The translations under genes and the position numbers were made by a program. This document shows, piece by piece, positions 1-5,667 of a stretch of 6,286 nt of DNA. The notes below the pieces were generated by a model. That model saw only the letters and a list, made by a program, of their open reading frames with translations, was not told the origin of the DNA and searched no databases. The stretch comes from Alphaproteobacteria bacterium. Lineage in GTDB: Bacteria > Pseudomonadota > Alphaproteobacteria > Paracaedibacterales > JAKBAR01. Location of the stretch: NCBI GenBank assembly GCA_019745755.1, contig JAIESS010000080.1, positions 1 to 6,286 on the forward strand, given 5' to 3'. Position 1 is the stretch's first letter; every line of letters starts with the position of its first letter.

Positions 1-585
1 TTTCAATACATCTTGAACAGGTCTCGAGTACTCGGCACCTCGGGTATAAGGCACGATACAAAAGTGACAAAACTTGTCGCATCCTTCTTGAATGGCAAGA
101 AACGCCGCAGGACCACCCCCATGCTGAATGGAGGGAAGATTATCAAATTTCGGCACTTCAGGAAAATCAATATCCAAAATACCACGTCCAGCCCTCTTAC
201 CCCCGTCACGCCGCCTCTTGGCTTCGGCAATTAATTGGGGAAGATTTTGATAAGATTGGGGACCAACAACCATATCCACATAAGGGGCACGGCGCAGAAT
301 TTCGTCCCCCTCTGCTTGTGCCGTACATCCAGCAACGGCGATGAGCATTTGCTCTCCTGATTTTTCATAAAGCTCTTTGTGTTCTTTTACCCTCCCCAAA
401 TCGGAGTAAGCTTTCTCTGTTGCTTTTTCTCGAACGTGGCATGTATTCAGAATCACAAGATCCGCACCTTCAGGAGAATCTCCCAAAGCATAACCAAGGG
501 GGGAGAGCAAATCCGCCATACGCTCAGAATCATACACATTCATCTGACATCCATAGGTTTTAATATAGAGCTTTTTTTTCAACAC
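1..585 (-). CDS. miaB: tRNA-2-methylthio-N6-dimethylallyladenosine synthase MiaB, N-terminal part (3' end outside window)
   Basis: MiaB is a cytoplasmic radical-SAM enzyme with two Fe-S clusters. It adds a methylthio group to C2 of N6-isopentenyladenosine at position 37 of tRNAs that read UNN codons. The frame is open for 195 codons to the left edge. The N-terminal UPF0004 domain is clear: Cys13 (in KTYGCQMN), Cys49 (in LNTCHVREKA) and Cys87 (in AVAGCTAQAEGD) are the usual three ligands of the auxiliary cluster. The radical-SAM CxxxCxxC follows at Cys169, Cys173 and Cys176 (GCDKFCHFC), then the family signature VPYTRGAEYSR. The rest of the SAM barrel and the TRAM domain lie outside. The start is not ATG. 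The only usual start codons before the conserved KKKLYIKTYG are GTG (583-585) and TTG (580-582), preceded by a GAAGG Shine-Dalgarno; the frame continues open upstream to a TAA but without an ATG. A weak -10 (CATAAT, 631-636) lies upstream. Family assignment is very secure; the exact start is not. Confidence 0.96.
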   Translation of the reverse strand, partial: MLKKKLYIKTYGCQMNVYDSERMADLLSPLGYALGDSPEGADLVILNTCHVREKATEKAYSDLGRVKEHKELYEKSGEQMLIAVAGCTAQAEGDEILRRAPYVDMVVGPQSYQNLPQLIAEAKRRRDGGKRAGRGILDIDFPEVPKFDNLPSIQHGGGPAAFLAIQEGCDKFCHFCIVPYTRGAEYSRPVQDVLK

Positions 586-652
586 CTTACCTTCAATTGA
601 GGAGAATTCATATGCGCGGCAATAGTACGGATTATGACCTCTTACATCAATG

Positions 653-685
653 AAAAAAAAATCGAATCCTTTCAGGAGATGGATC
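653..685 (-). terminator. Possible rho-independent terminator downstream of rnpB
   Basis: On the minus strand a short stem GATCC/GGATT (5 bp including one G-U, loop of 11) is followed after three bases by nine T residues. It lies about 54 nt beyond the 3' end of rnpB and upstream of miaB. The T tract is convincing but the stem is weak, so partial read-through into miaB is plausible. Confidence 0.35.
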
Positions 686-738
686 TTTTCAGTCTGGGAT
701 TAAAGGAAATGGGTCAGGATAGGGATTAAGAGAAGAGA

Positions 739-1097
739 GTTGGAAGTTTATAAGCCGGGTTCTGTACACAATACAAGATTATGCAGTGATCATCTATCTA
801 GAGGCATTGTTACCAATACCTTCATGCAACCTACCCAGACGAAGCACAGGAACGTGCTTGTTACACGTAACGTTCGTCTCTATTTGGTCTTGCTCCTGGT
901 GGGGTTTACCTTACCAATACAATCACTTGTATTGTGGTGCGCTCTTACCGCACCATTTCACCCTTACCCCTTTCGAGGCGGTATAATTTCTGTGGCACTT
1001 TCCCTAGGGTCACCCCCGCTGGACGTTATCCAGCACCATGTTCCTGTGGAGCCCGGACTTTCCTCTTGACGAATCAAGCAATCACTCAACTTCCAAC
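739..1097 (-). ncRNA. rnpB: RNase P RNA, bacterial type A
   Basis: This is the catalytic RNA of ribonuclease P, which with the RnpA protein removes 5' leaders from precursor tRNAs. Read on the minus strand it carries the conserved blocks in order. Near the 5' end is GAGGAAAGTCCGGGCTCC. Then come GGGTGACCCTAGGGAAAGTG and CCACAGAAA, the AAGGGTGAAATGGTGCGGTAAGAG region, AGGAGCAAGACCAAATAG, TAGATAGATGATCACTGC, and near the 3' end ACAGAACCCGGCTTAT. The two ends are complementary: GTTGGAAGTT at 1097-1088 pairs with AACTTCCAAC at 748-739, forming helix P1. An internal hairpin CAATACA/TGTATTG is also visible. The length, about 359 nt, is normal for type A. The ends are set by P1 and could differ by a few bases. 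ORFs on either strand through this region are artefacts of the RNA gene. Confidence 0.97.
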
Positions 1098-1103
1098 GAT
1101 GTT

Positions 1104-1133
1104 ACTATATAGCGATAAATTCATTTAAGTCAA
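1104..1133 (-). promoter_or_regulatory. Sigma-70-type promoter of rnpB
   Basis: On the minus strand TTGACT (1133-1128) is separated by 18 nt from TATAGT (1109-1104); an overlapping TATATA gives a 16-nt spacer. The predicted transcription start falls at about 1098-1097, exactly where helix P1 of the RNA begins. That agreement supports both calls. Confidence 0.75.
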
Positions 1134-1140
1134 TTTTCAC

Positions 1141-1168
1141 TTGTGTGATACGATGGATAAAATATTAT
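1141..1168 (+). promoter_or_regulatory. Candidate promoter of the GNAT acetyltransferase gene
   Basis: TTGTGT (1141-1146) is followed by a 16-nt spacer and TATTAT (1163-1168). This would start transcription at about 1175, giving a short leader before the ATG at 1201. It lies back to back with the rnpB promoter, with the two -35 boxes only 7 bp apart. The assignment rests on sequence match alone. Confidence 0.45.
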
Positions 1169-1200
1169 AGGGTATATAGCATTTTAATCTTGAGCTTTTG

Positions 1201-1818
1201 ATGACTGCAAAACCACCCTTGTTGCTTGATCTGCCTATGCCCATTGAAACAGAACGGCTATTGATTAGACCTCCACAACCAGGTGATGGTGAGGGATTGC
1301 ATGCAATTATAGCCGACACGTATGATGATCTGGTCCGCTGGCTCAATTGGTCTCCTGCCCCCCCTTGCGTGCGTGATCTGGAAATCGAATCACGCCAACT
1401 TTGGGCAAAATTTATCACACGGGAAGAACTGCGGTTCATTCTCATTGAAAAAGAAACAAACACCATCGTAGGGCGCATGGCTTTTCCACCCATCCTCACC
1501 AAATGGTTCATGCCTATTTTTGGTGTGAGCTACTTTATTGGAGCCGCCCATCAAGGCAAAGGATATGGCTATGAAGGGGCGCACGCCATCACCCTTTATG
1601 CCTTCGAAGCGATGAAAGCCCAAAAAGTGATTATTAAATGTGAGCGTGACAATCTTAAAAGCAGACGTATTCCCGAAAGACTCGGCTTTGAATTGGAAGG
1701 AATCGAACGCGGCACATGGACCCACCCAAACGCCAAAGAGTTAAGCGAGATCTATAATTACTGCTGCTTTAACGCCTCTACTCTGCCATCCCATCCAGTC
1801 CATTGGAAAGACCGTTAA
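1201..1818 (+). CDS. GNAT-family N-acetyltransferase (RimJ/RimL-like)
   Basis: Predicted cytoplasmic acetyl-CoA-dependent acetyltransferase of 205 residues, in the Acetyltransf_3 / RimJ-RimL group. The substrate cannot be told from sequence; relatives acetylate protein N-termini, small molecules or antibiotics. Visible marks are the typical opening PIETERLLIRPPQPGD (about residues 14-29), a central sheet region ending in GVSYFIG, the acetyl-CoA pyrophosphate-binding loop HQGKGYGYEGA (residues 117-127, with Q118-G-K-G-Y-G), and the C-terminal RDNLKSRRIPERLGFELEG that matches the N-x-x-S...GF signature. Length is ordinary for the family. The ATG at 1201 is chosen. An in-frame TTG sits immediately before it (1198), and ATG 1237 would begin just before the conserved core. 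No strong Shine-Dalgarno is seen for any of them (a weak TTGAGC lies upstream). It is a single gene divergent from rnpB, with no obvious functional partner nearby. A CCGTTAAAT/ATTT-AA-AACGG inverted repeat (1812-1836) straddles the stop codon but has no T tract. Confidence 0.9.
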   Translation: MTAKPPLLLDLPMPIETERLLIRPPQPGDGEGLHAIIADTYDDLVRWLNWSPAPPCVRDLEIESRQLWAKFITREELRFILIEKETNTIVGRMAFPPILTKWFMPIFGVSYFIGAAHQGKGYGYEGAHAITLYAFEAMKAQKVIIKCERDNLKSRRIPERLGFELEGIERGTWTHPNAKELSEIYNYCCFNASTLPSHPVHWKDR

Positions 1819-1918
1819 ATCAAGTATTTAAAACGGACCATCCTCATCATGCGTTCAGGGCATGCCCTATATGCAAAAATTATTCTGGTCTTAATGGTTA
1901 AAAAAGTATTAAAAAGGA

Positions 1919-2066
1919 GTTACTTAAGTAGTGATACTTAAGGAGTCAGGCGCAACGCTTGGCAAAGGACAATAGAGAAGTAAATGCTTTTTTATTGCTC
2001 CTACGTCTCCCAGACGTGAAGCCTCCCTGTTAAACTTAGCCGGGGTTCGCCCCGGCTCTTTTTTTC
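1919..2066 (+). ncRNA. Candidate structured small RNA of unknown family (hairpin array ending in a terminator)
   Basis: Five hairpins follow one another on the plus strand. (1) CTTAAGTA/TACTTAAG, 1923-1942, is a perfect 8-bp stem closed by GTGA, a GNRA-type tetraloop. (2) AGGCG/CGCTT, 1948-1960. (3) A stem of about 14 bp pairs 1967-1980 with 1987-2001, with one bulged C at 1998 and a TAAATG loop. (4) ACGTCT/AGACGT, 2003-2017, is perfect with a CCC loop. (5) The terminator stem is at 2038-2057. A weak promoter-like TATTAA (1907-1912) would start transcription at about 1919. I do not recognise the RNA. It does not show the tmRNA or SRP RNA signatures, and its ends do not pair as in 6S RNA. Alternatives are a structured 3' region of the acetyltransferase transcript, or short ORFs overlapping chance palindromes. 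The structures are seen directly; that they form an independent RNA is inference. Confidence 0.4.
2038..2065 (+). terminator. Strong rho-independent terminator
   Basis: AGCCGGGG (2038-2045), loop TTCG, CCCCGGCT (2050-2057), then C and seven T residues (2059-2065): a perfect 8-bp GC-rich stem with a UUCG tetraloop. It terminates plus-strand transcription. In the minus direction the stem is followed by AAGTTTAAC, so it is not bidirectional. It sits 220 nt after the acetyltransferase stop and directly after the hairpin array. Confidence 0.9.
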
Positions 2067-2084
2067 TTAAAAGAAGTTCACAAC

Positions 2085-2153
2085 TTACTCCCAACGCTTG
2101 CCTTTGTCGACCACCTTGTTTTTGTTGGCCACTTCATTTGGTTGAACTTTCAT
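2085..2153 (-). CDS. Candidate 22-residue small protein or remnant, weakly EF-P-like
   Basis: A short reading frame of 22 codons plus TAA, from ATG at 2153, is preceded by a purine run (GGGGGAAATCTAA) that could serve as Shine-Dalgarno. The product is very hydrophilic, begins MKVQPNEV and ends KGKRWE, and has no membrane segment. Aligned without gaps to the N-terminus of elongation factor P as I remember it from alphaproteobacteria, it matches at M1, K2, V3, N6, E7, N12, G18, K19 and W21. It could therefore be a decayed piece of an efp-like gene, but on 22 residues chance is a serious alternative. Just after the stop a small hairpin AAGTT-GTG-AACTT followed by CTTTT could end the transcript. 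No good promoter is seen. Whether it is expressed is unknown. Confidence 0.25.
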   Translation of the reverse strand: MKVQPNEVANKNKVVDKGKRWE

Positions 2154-2404
2154 TTAGATTTCCCCCATGTTTTTGCGCTGGTTTTTACTTAGCCTAAATT
2201 CCGACCTGAATTTTCTACCCTTTAAATATAACACGACGCCACAACGCTGCGCAGTTTCAAGGATGCTGAGTCTTTGTTGTCAATAAAATCTTCAAAGGAT
2301 AAATATTTGCATTGATTTCCTTTTATTCTTCTTAGAGTAATTATTTTAGAGGACTCGTACTTAATGTTTATGAAGCGTGTGGAAGAGGAGACCCCCTCCC
2401 CGTT
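2154..2404. other. Intergenic stretch with no supported gene
   Basis: This AT-rich region lies between the small minus-strand ORF and the end of the L,D-transpeptidase gene. I find no RNA gene and no terminator with a proper T tract for the minus-strand cluster. The frame of the L,D-transpeptidase stays open for 60 codons beyond its TAA, to a second TAA at 2222-2224, but it has no ATG, GTG or well-placed TTG start and uses rarer codons (CTA, AGA, AGA and ATA close together). It is not called as a gene. A TTGACA hexamer occurs on the minus strand near 2283-2278 without a well-spaced -10 box. Confidence 0.5.
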
Positions 2405-4126
2405 TTAGGCAAGCTCAGCATTCATTTTTGTGCGCGCTATCTTTTGCGCCTCAAGTGCTGCTTCTATCACCTTGTCCTGGCCATAAACATCCATGACAAA
2501 ATGATTGTCTCCCTGCTCGTCAATCCAAGCAGTAAAATACGCTATATGAACGGGCACAGGATGTTTCAGATCAATATTACGTGTTTGGCTCCCTTGCATA
2601 TTCTGCGCAATCTTATCACGCGGCCATTCAGCACTTTCATTGAAGACGAAGACCCCAAGATCAAGCGGTTTTGCCACACGAATACATCCAGAGCTAAAGT
2701 TTCGCACTGCCTTTTCAAACAACTTAGGTTCTGCCGTATCGTGGAGATACACATCGAAAGGACTTGTGATACTAAAGCGAATTTTACCTAAAGCATTTTG
2801 CGCACCGGGCATTTGTCTCAATCGGTAAGGGAAATTGCCCTTAGAGAGACTTGACCAATCCACAGCCCCCGGATCCACACGGTCATTATTACTGTCGTAT
2901 ACAACGAATCCTTTGCGTGAGAGATATGAGGGATCATTTTGTATCACTTTGAGCTTATCTTGCACTGCAATCATGTGCGGAACTCCCCACGATGGATTAA
3001 ACCGGATGGAATAAATCACGGAGGAGAAAACAGGCGTTTGGCGCATCTTTTGCCCCACAATCACGGGCATGTAGAGCGCAGGCTCCATACCTTCATAGGC
3101 ACGCAGCTCATATCCTGCAATGTTGACAATCACATAGCGCCCACTCATAGATTTTGGGAACCACCGCCACCGCTCCATCGTTGTCTCTACTTGTTTGATA
3201 CGATGATCAATCGGCGTATTAATGATATCCACCGTTGTTGAACCGACCACCCCATCAGGCTCCATGGCATGTTGCTTTTGATAGGATTTAACAGCATTCT
3301 CCAGATCTGCATCAAACAGAGTTAGAGTCCCTGCTGGTCCAGAAATCTTATACCCTTGCTGTGCAAGGCAATGACGCAATTCAGCAACGCGTTCACTCGC
3401 CATTCCAACTTTAAGCGCAGGTCCTTTGGAAAGGATCGTCCACCCACCATTTTCCTTAAGGGCACGAAGTTCAGCCAAAAGAGCTTTTAGTTTCTGATAC
3501 TCGGGTCTTTCAATGGTATAGGCAGAAAACCATGCAAAACTAGGATCCGTCTCTATACCATTCAAAAGAATACCAACAGCATCCGTTGGATCAGGATTTA
3601 TAAATAACTTTTTGTTAATGTTTTTAGGGCTCACGCGCTCGCCCCCCACATCATCAATATATTGAAGAACAGCACGCGTTAAAGCAACTTCTGCGCGCAC
3701 CAGCTCTTGCGGATTTGTGGAGTTTTGTGCTTTCAGAACCTCATCAATGAGAGGCTGGTAAACGGTTACCTCCAATCCTTCAAGATCAGCCACCTTCAAC
3801 ACTTCAATCACAGTGGAAACAGAAGGATTAACCCCCTGCCCATCAAACCAAACGGGGGCAAACTGACGCCCTTGGTAAAACGCTGCGATATCCTTATCGA
3901 CGGCGCGACGTTTTTCATAAGGGACTTCGCCTGAATAGCGATTAAAAAGCTGTTGACTGATGGGATTGCTCGCGTAAGACGCGCTGATCTGGGGAGCGTC
4001 CTTGTCATTTGTGGAAAGAGTGTTTGAAGGATCTCTCGTAATTCCAAAGGCTCCTTGTGCGGCACTAAAGCACCACAAAAAACCGAACACAACCCCACAG
4101 CCTAATGCTTTTTTATGATTGATCAT
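2405..4126 (-). CDS. L,D-transpeptidase of the YcbB/LdtD type
   Basis: Periplasmic enzyme that forms 3-3 (meso-DAP to meso-DAP) cross-links between peptidoglycan stems by a cysteine acyl-enzyme mechanism. At 573 residues its length suits the YcbB family. In order: a Sec-type signal peptide (KK at 5-6, hydrophobic stretch at about 7-22, likely cleavage in AAQGAFG near residue 25); the YcbB N-terminal scaffold domain (about 55-225, including FAPVWFDGQG); a PG_binding_1 domain (about 238-302, VGMASERVAELR to PDGVVGSTTVDIIN); and the YkuD catalytic domain (about 328-500). Catalytic residues are visible: His462 in YLHDTAEP and Cys481 in FSSGCIRVAKP. SSGC rather than SHGC is my recollection of this subfamily. 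The tail HPVPVHIAYFTAWIDEQGD also fits YcbB. The ATG start at 4126 has AAGGA about 9 nt upstream, and the signal peptide begins there. It lies 59 bp after fliW on the same strand with no evident terminator or strong promoter between, so it may be the last gene of the flagellar transcript. A free-standing promoter cannot be excluded. Confidence 0.95.
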   Translation of the reverse strand: MINHKKALGCGVVFGFLWCFSAAQGAFGITRDPSNTLSTNDKDAPQISASYASNPISQQLFNRYSGEVPYEKRRAVDKDIAAFYQGRQFAPVWFDGQGVNPSVSTVIEVLKVADLEGLEVTVYQPLIDEVLKAQNSTNPQELVRAEVALTRAVLQYIDDVGGERVSPKNINKKLFINPDPTDAVGILLNGIETDPSFAWFSAYTIERPEYQKLKALLAELRALKENGGWTILSKGPALKVGMASERVAELRHCLAQQGYKISGPAGTLTLFDADLENAVKSYQKQHAMEPDGVVGSTTVDIINTPIDHRIKQVETTMERWRWFPKSMSGRYVIVNIAGYELRAYEGMEPALYMPVIVGQKMRQTPVFSSVIYSIRFNPSWGVPHMIAVQDKLKVIQNDPSYLSRKGFVVYDSNNDRVDPGAVDWSSLSKGNFPYRLRQMPGAQNALGKIRFSITSPFDVYLHDTAEPKLFEKAVRNFSSGCIRVAKPLDLGVFVFNESAEWPRDKIAQNMQGSQTRNIDLKHPVPVHIAYFTAWIDEQGDNHFVMDVYGQDKVIEAALEAQKIARTKMNAELA

Positions 4127-4185
4127 TCACTCTTATCCTTAGTGTTTATTTTTGTGATTCATCATCTCATTTCTTTGCAAATGAC

Positions 4186-4710
4186 TCAATCATCTTTATG
4201 TTTATGAAGAACTGAAAAAACATCCTTCAAGGGAAAATCGAATTCAAAAGAGACTTGATCTAGTATATGTTGCCATGCCTGCTTGGTCGTCCAATCTATG
4301 ATAATTGGGGCGCGCAAGTTTGCTGTCATCTCATAGGAATCCTCGCGTTTGTGAATACGGACCAAGTACAAAACCTTAGTCTGGTTTAGGGCAATACCAT
4401 AGCTGTCTGCGGCCTTAGCCTTATCTTGAGGACTCAATCCAAGACCATTAAAGGCTTCGGCTGCCAAAACTATAAATGAAATGGATGGATCATCCATATT
4501 ATACAAGACCTTAAAGGGTTTCAGAGTTGATTCTTGAGGATCAAGAAATGCAAAATGATTAGTACATTGCAAACCGTGCAAGCCTTGAGCCAGCGTAATT
4601 TTATCCGCATTTTCCAGTTGTTCATCTGTAAAATGAAATAACTGTTGGCCGCCTGATCCCCCTGTTGTTTCTTTTGTATCGCTAATTTCTTTTCTCATGG
4701 TCGTTTGCAT
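4186..4710 (-). CDS. fliW: Flagellar assembly factor FliW
   Basis: FliW is a cytoplasmic protein that, in Bacillus and Campylobacter, binds flagellin. When free it binds CsrA and relieves CsrA repression of flagellin translation, so synthesis follows secretion. The 174-residue product shows the family pattern: GLHGLQCTNHFAFLDP (43-58), then PFKVLYNMDDPSISFIVL (65-82), a middle segment, VLYLVRIHKRED (113-124), and the signature EMTANLRAPIIID (127-139) followed by KQAWQHIL. It is somewhat longer than typical FliW (about 130-150 residues), mainly through a hydrophilic N-terminus with a Gly-rich stretch at 17-21. The start at 4710 is preferred over the ATG four codons later because a strong GGAGGA lies 8 nt upstream. 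It follows flgL by only 15 bp, which suggests translational coupling. No csrA is present in the window. Confidence in family is high; the regulatory role here is inferred from homologues. Confidence 0.92.
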   Translation of the reverse strand: MQTTMRKEISDTKETTGGSGGQQLFHFTDEQLENADKITLAQGLHGLQCTNHFAFLDPQESTLKPFKVLYNMDDPSISFIVLAAEAFNGLGLSPQDKAKAADSYGIALNQTKVLYLVRIHKREDSYEMTANLRAPIIIDWTTKQAWQHILDQVSFEFDFPLKDVFSVLHKHKDD

Positions 4711-4735
4711 ATCAAATTTCCTCCCCTATCCGCCT
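4711..4735 (-). promoter_or_regulatory. fliW ribosome binding site with clustered GGA motifs
   Basis: On the minus strand the leader reads GGCGGATAGGGGAGGAAAT. The fliW Shine-Dalgarno GGAGGA (4724-4719) is 8 nt before the ATG and only 1 nt past the flgL stop codon (4728-4726). Three GGA triplets (4731-4729, 4724-4722, 4721-4719) lie within 13 nt. GGA at a Shine-Dalgarno is the core of CsrA binding sites, so CsrA control of fliW is possible, but GGA is also simply part of a strong ribosome binding site. Confidence 0.5.
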
Positions 4736-5649
4736 AAAATGTTAAGTGCTTGTTGATTTGAAATTACATCACGCGTTGCTTTAAGAGATAAGCCCAACTG
4801 AAGATTGAGCTGCATCATCTTAATAATGGTAGCCGCCGGATCACTGCTGATCATCTCCGTGGACATTTCATCCAGGTGTTTTTGATCGCTCTGATAGAGC
4901 TCCTGCATATCTTCAATGTTCTTGCGGGTTGTACCGACCGTATCAATAAGTTCGGCCGTTTTAATATCTGCTGTCTTCAAATGTCCTAGGGCATTCTTCA
5001 GGTTTAGATAGTTTTGCGATTCAGGATCTGGTGAAGGCGGATTATCACGCATGAGCTGCAGCGAATAAATGTATTCAGCAAACGCTGGACTTCTTGCAAG
5101 AATATCATAGGCCACTTCCTTTTCCGAGCCTGTGCTTACCGTCCGGCTGGCGCCACTATCAGCCGCATAGGCATAAGAAGGAGCAAGGCCAGGTGGCCCT
5201 AAAAGACTCATGTCGCAAGGATTTGTATCAGTGCGTGTTCCCCCAAAAAGCATAAGACCCTGTGCATCCTTCATATTCAAAGTCGTTTGAAGAAAATTCA
5301 GTTCTTCAGCAGCATACGTTTGAAGGCCTGTATCTGTTTGAGTCGGGTTTAGAGCTGCCGTCAACCGCACACGGGAGATCGATATATGTTCTGAAATTTT
5401 TCGAACATGTGCTTCCACAAATCCCATTCGTCCATCGACGCGCTCAAGTTCCTCTCCAAAACCCTCAGACACAATAGATTGCGCTCGAAGATTCAAAAAC
5501 GTTGGTGTCTCTGCTGCAATACCAGAGAAGGTATCCACTTTGTATCCCGTACTCATCTCTGCCAAATTCTTGGACATTTGATCTTGAGTTCTCATAATAT
5601 TACGCATCGATGCATTATAGTTTGGTGTGTCTGCTACACGCGTTGACAT
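4726..5649 (-). CDS. flgL: Flagellar hook-filament junction protein FlgL (HAP3)
   Basis: FlgL is a secreted structural protein of the flagellum, lying between FlgK and the first flagellin subunits at the junction of hook and filament. The 307-residue product has the flagellin-like architecture. The N-terminal D0/D1 helices include residues 14-38 (SMRNIMRTQDQMSKNLAEM and STGYKVD) and continue to about 100. The FlgL signature GLMLFGGTRTDTNP (131-144) follows, then a short, variable Gly/Pro/Ala-rich central part (about 145-185). The C-terminal helices end in IIKMMQLNLQLGLSLKATRDVISNQQALNIL, typical of flagellin_C-type ends. There is no cleavable signal peptide, as expected for export by the flagellar type III system. 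The start at 5649 has a GAGGAG Shine-Dalgarno 6-7 nt upstream. It begins 18 bp after flgK and ends 15 bp before fliW, consistent with one operon. It could be confused with flagellin, but the LFGG signature and the position after flgK favour FlgL. Confidence 0.92.
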   Translation of the reverse strand: MSTRVADTPNYNASMRNIMRTQDQMSKNLAEMSTGYKVDTFSGIAAETPTFLNLRAQSIVSEGFGEELERVDGRMGFVEAHVRKISEHISISRVRLTAALNPTQTDTGLQTYAAEELNFLQTTLNMKDAQGLMLFGGTRTDTNPCDMSLLGPPGLAPSYAYAADSGASRTVSTGSEKEVAYDILARSPAFAEYIYSLQLMRDNPPSPDPESQNYLNLKNALGHLKTADIKTAELIDTVGTTRKNIEDMQELYQSDQKHLDEMSTEMISSDPAATIIKMMQLNLQLGLSLKATRDVISNQQALNILGG

Positions 5650-5667
5650 GTTTTTCTCCTCTTAACC

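Noticed and set aside
740..1128. Several overlapping plus-strand ORFs of 64-109 codons
   Set aside because: They lie on the opposite strand of the RNase P RNA gene; the conserved RNA blocks and closing P1 helix explain the sequence fully.
1137..1725. Minus-strand ORFs of 111 and 124 codons
   Set aside because: They are antisense to the acetyltransferase gene, whose plus-strand product has clear GNAT motifs; their translations match nothing I recognise.
1812..1836. Inverted repeat across the acetyltransferase stop codon as a terminator
   Set aside because: The stem is interrupted by two unpaired A residues, is AT-rich in its inner half, and is not followed by a T tract.
2038..2057. Shared bidirectional terminator for the minus-strand flagellar/L,D-transpeptidase cluster
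   Set aside because: On the minus strand the stem is followed by AAGTTTAAC, not a T run, and it is about 350 nt beyond the end of the transpeptidase gene.
2038..2065. Attenuator or riboswitch controlling a downstream gene
   Set aside because: No plus-strand gene follows the terminator; the next genes are all on the minus strand.
2684..2743. Apparent loss of the SHGC histidine in the L,D-transpeptidase active site (SSGC instead)
   Set aside because: As I recall the YcbB subfamily, including the E. coli enzyme, it has SSGC at this site; the catalytic His462 and Cys481 are both present.
4050..4126. Possible lipoprotein signal because of Cys19 in the N-terminal hydrophobic segment
   Set aside because: The residues before it (GFLW) do not fit a lipobox, and an ordinary signal peptidase I site (AAQG-AFG) follows.
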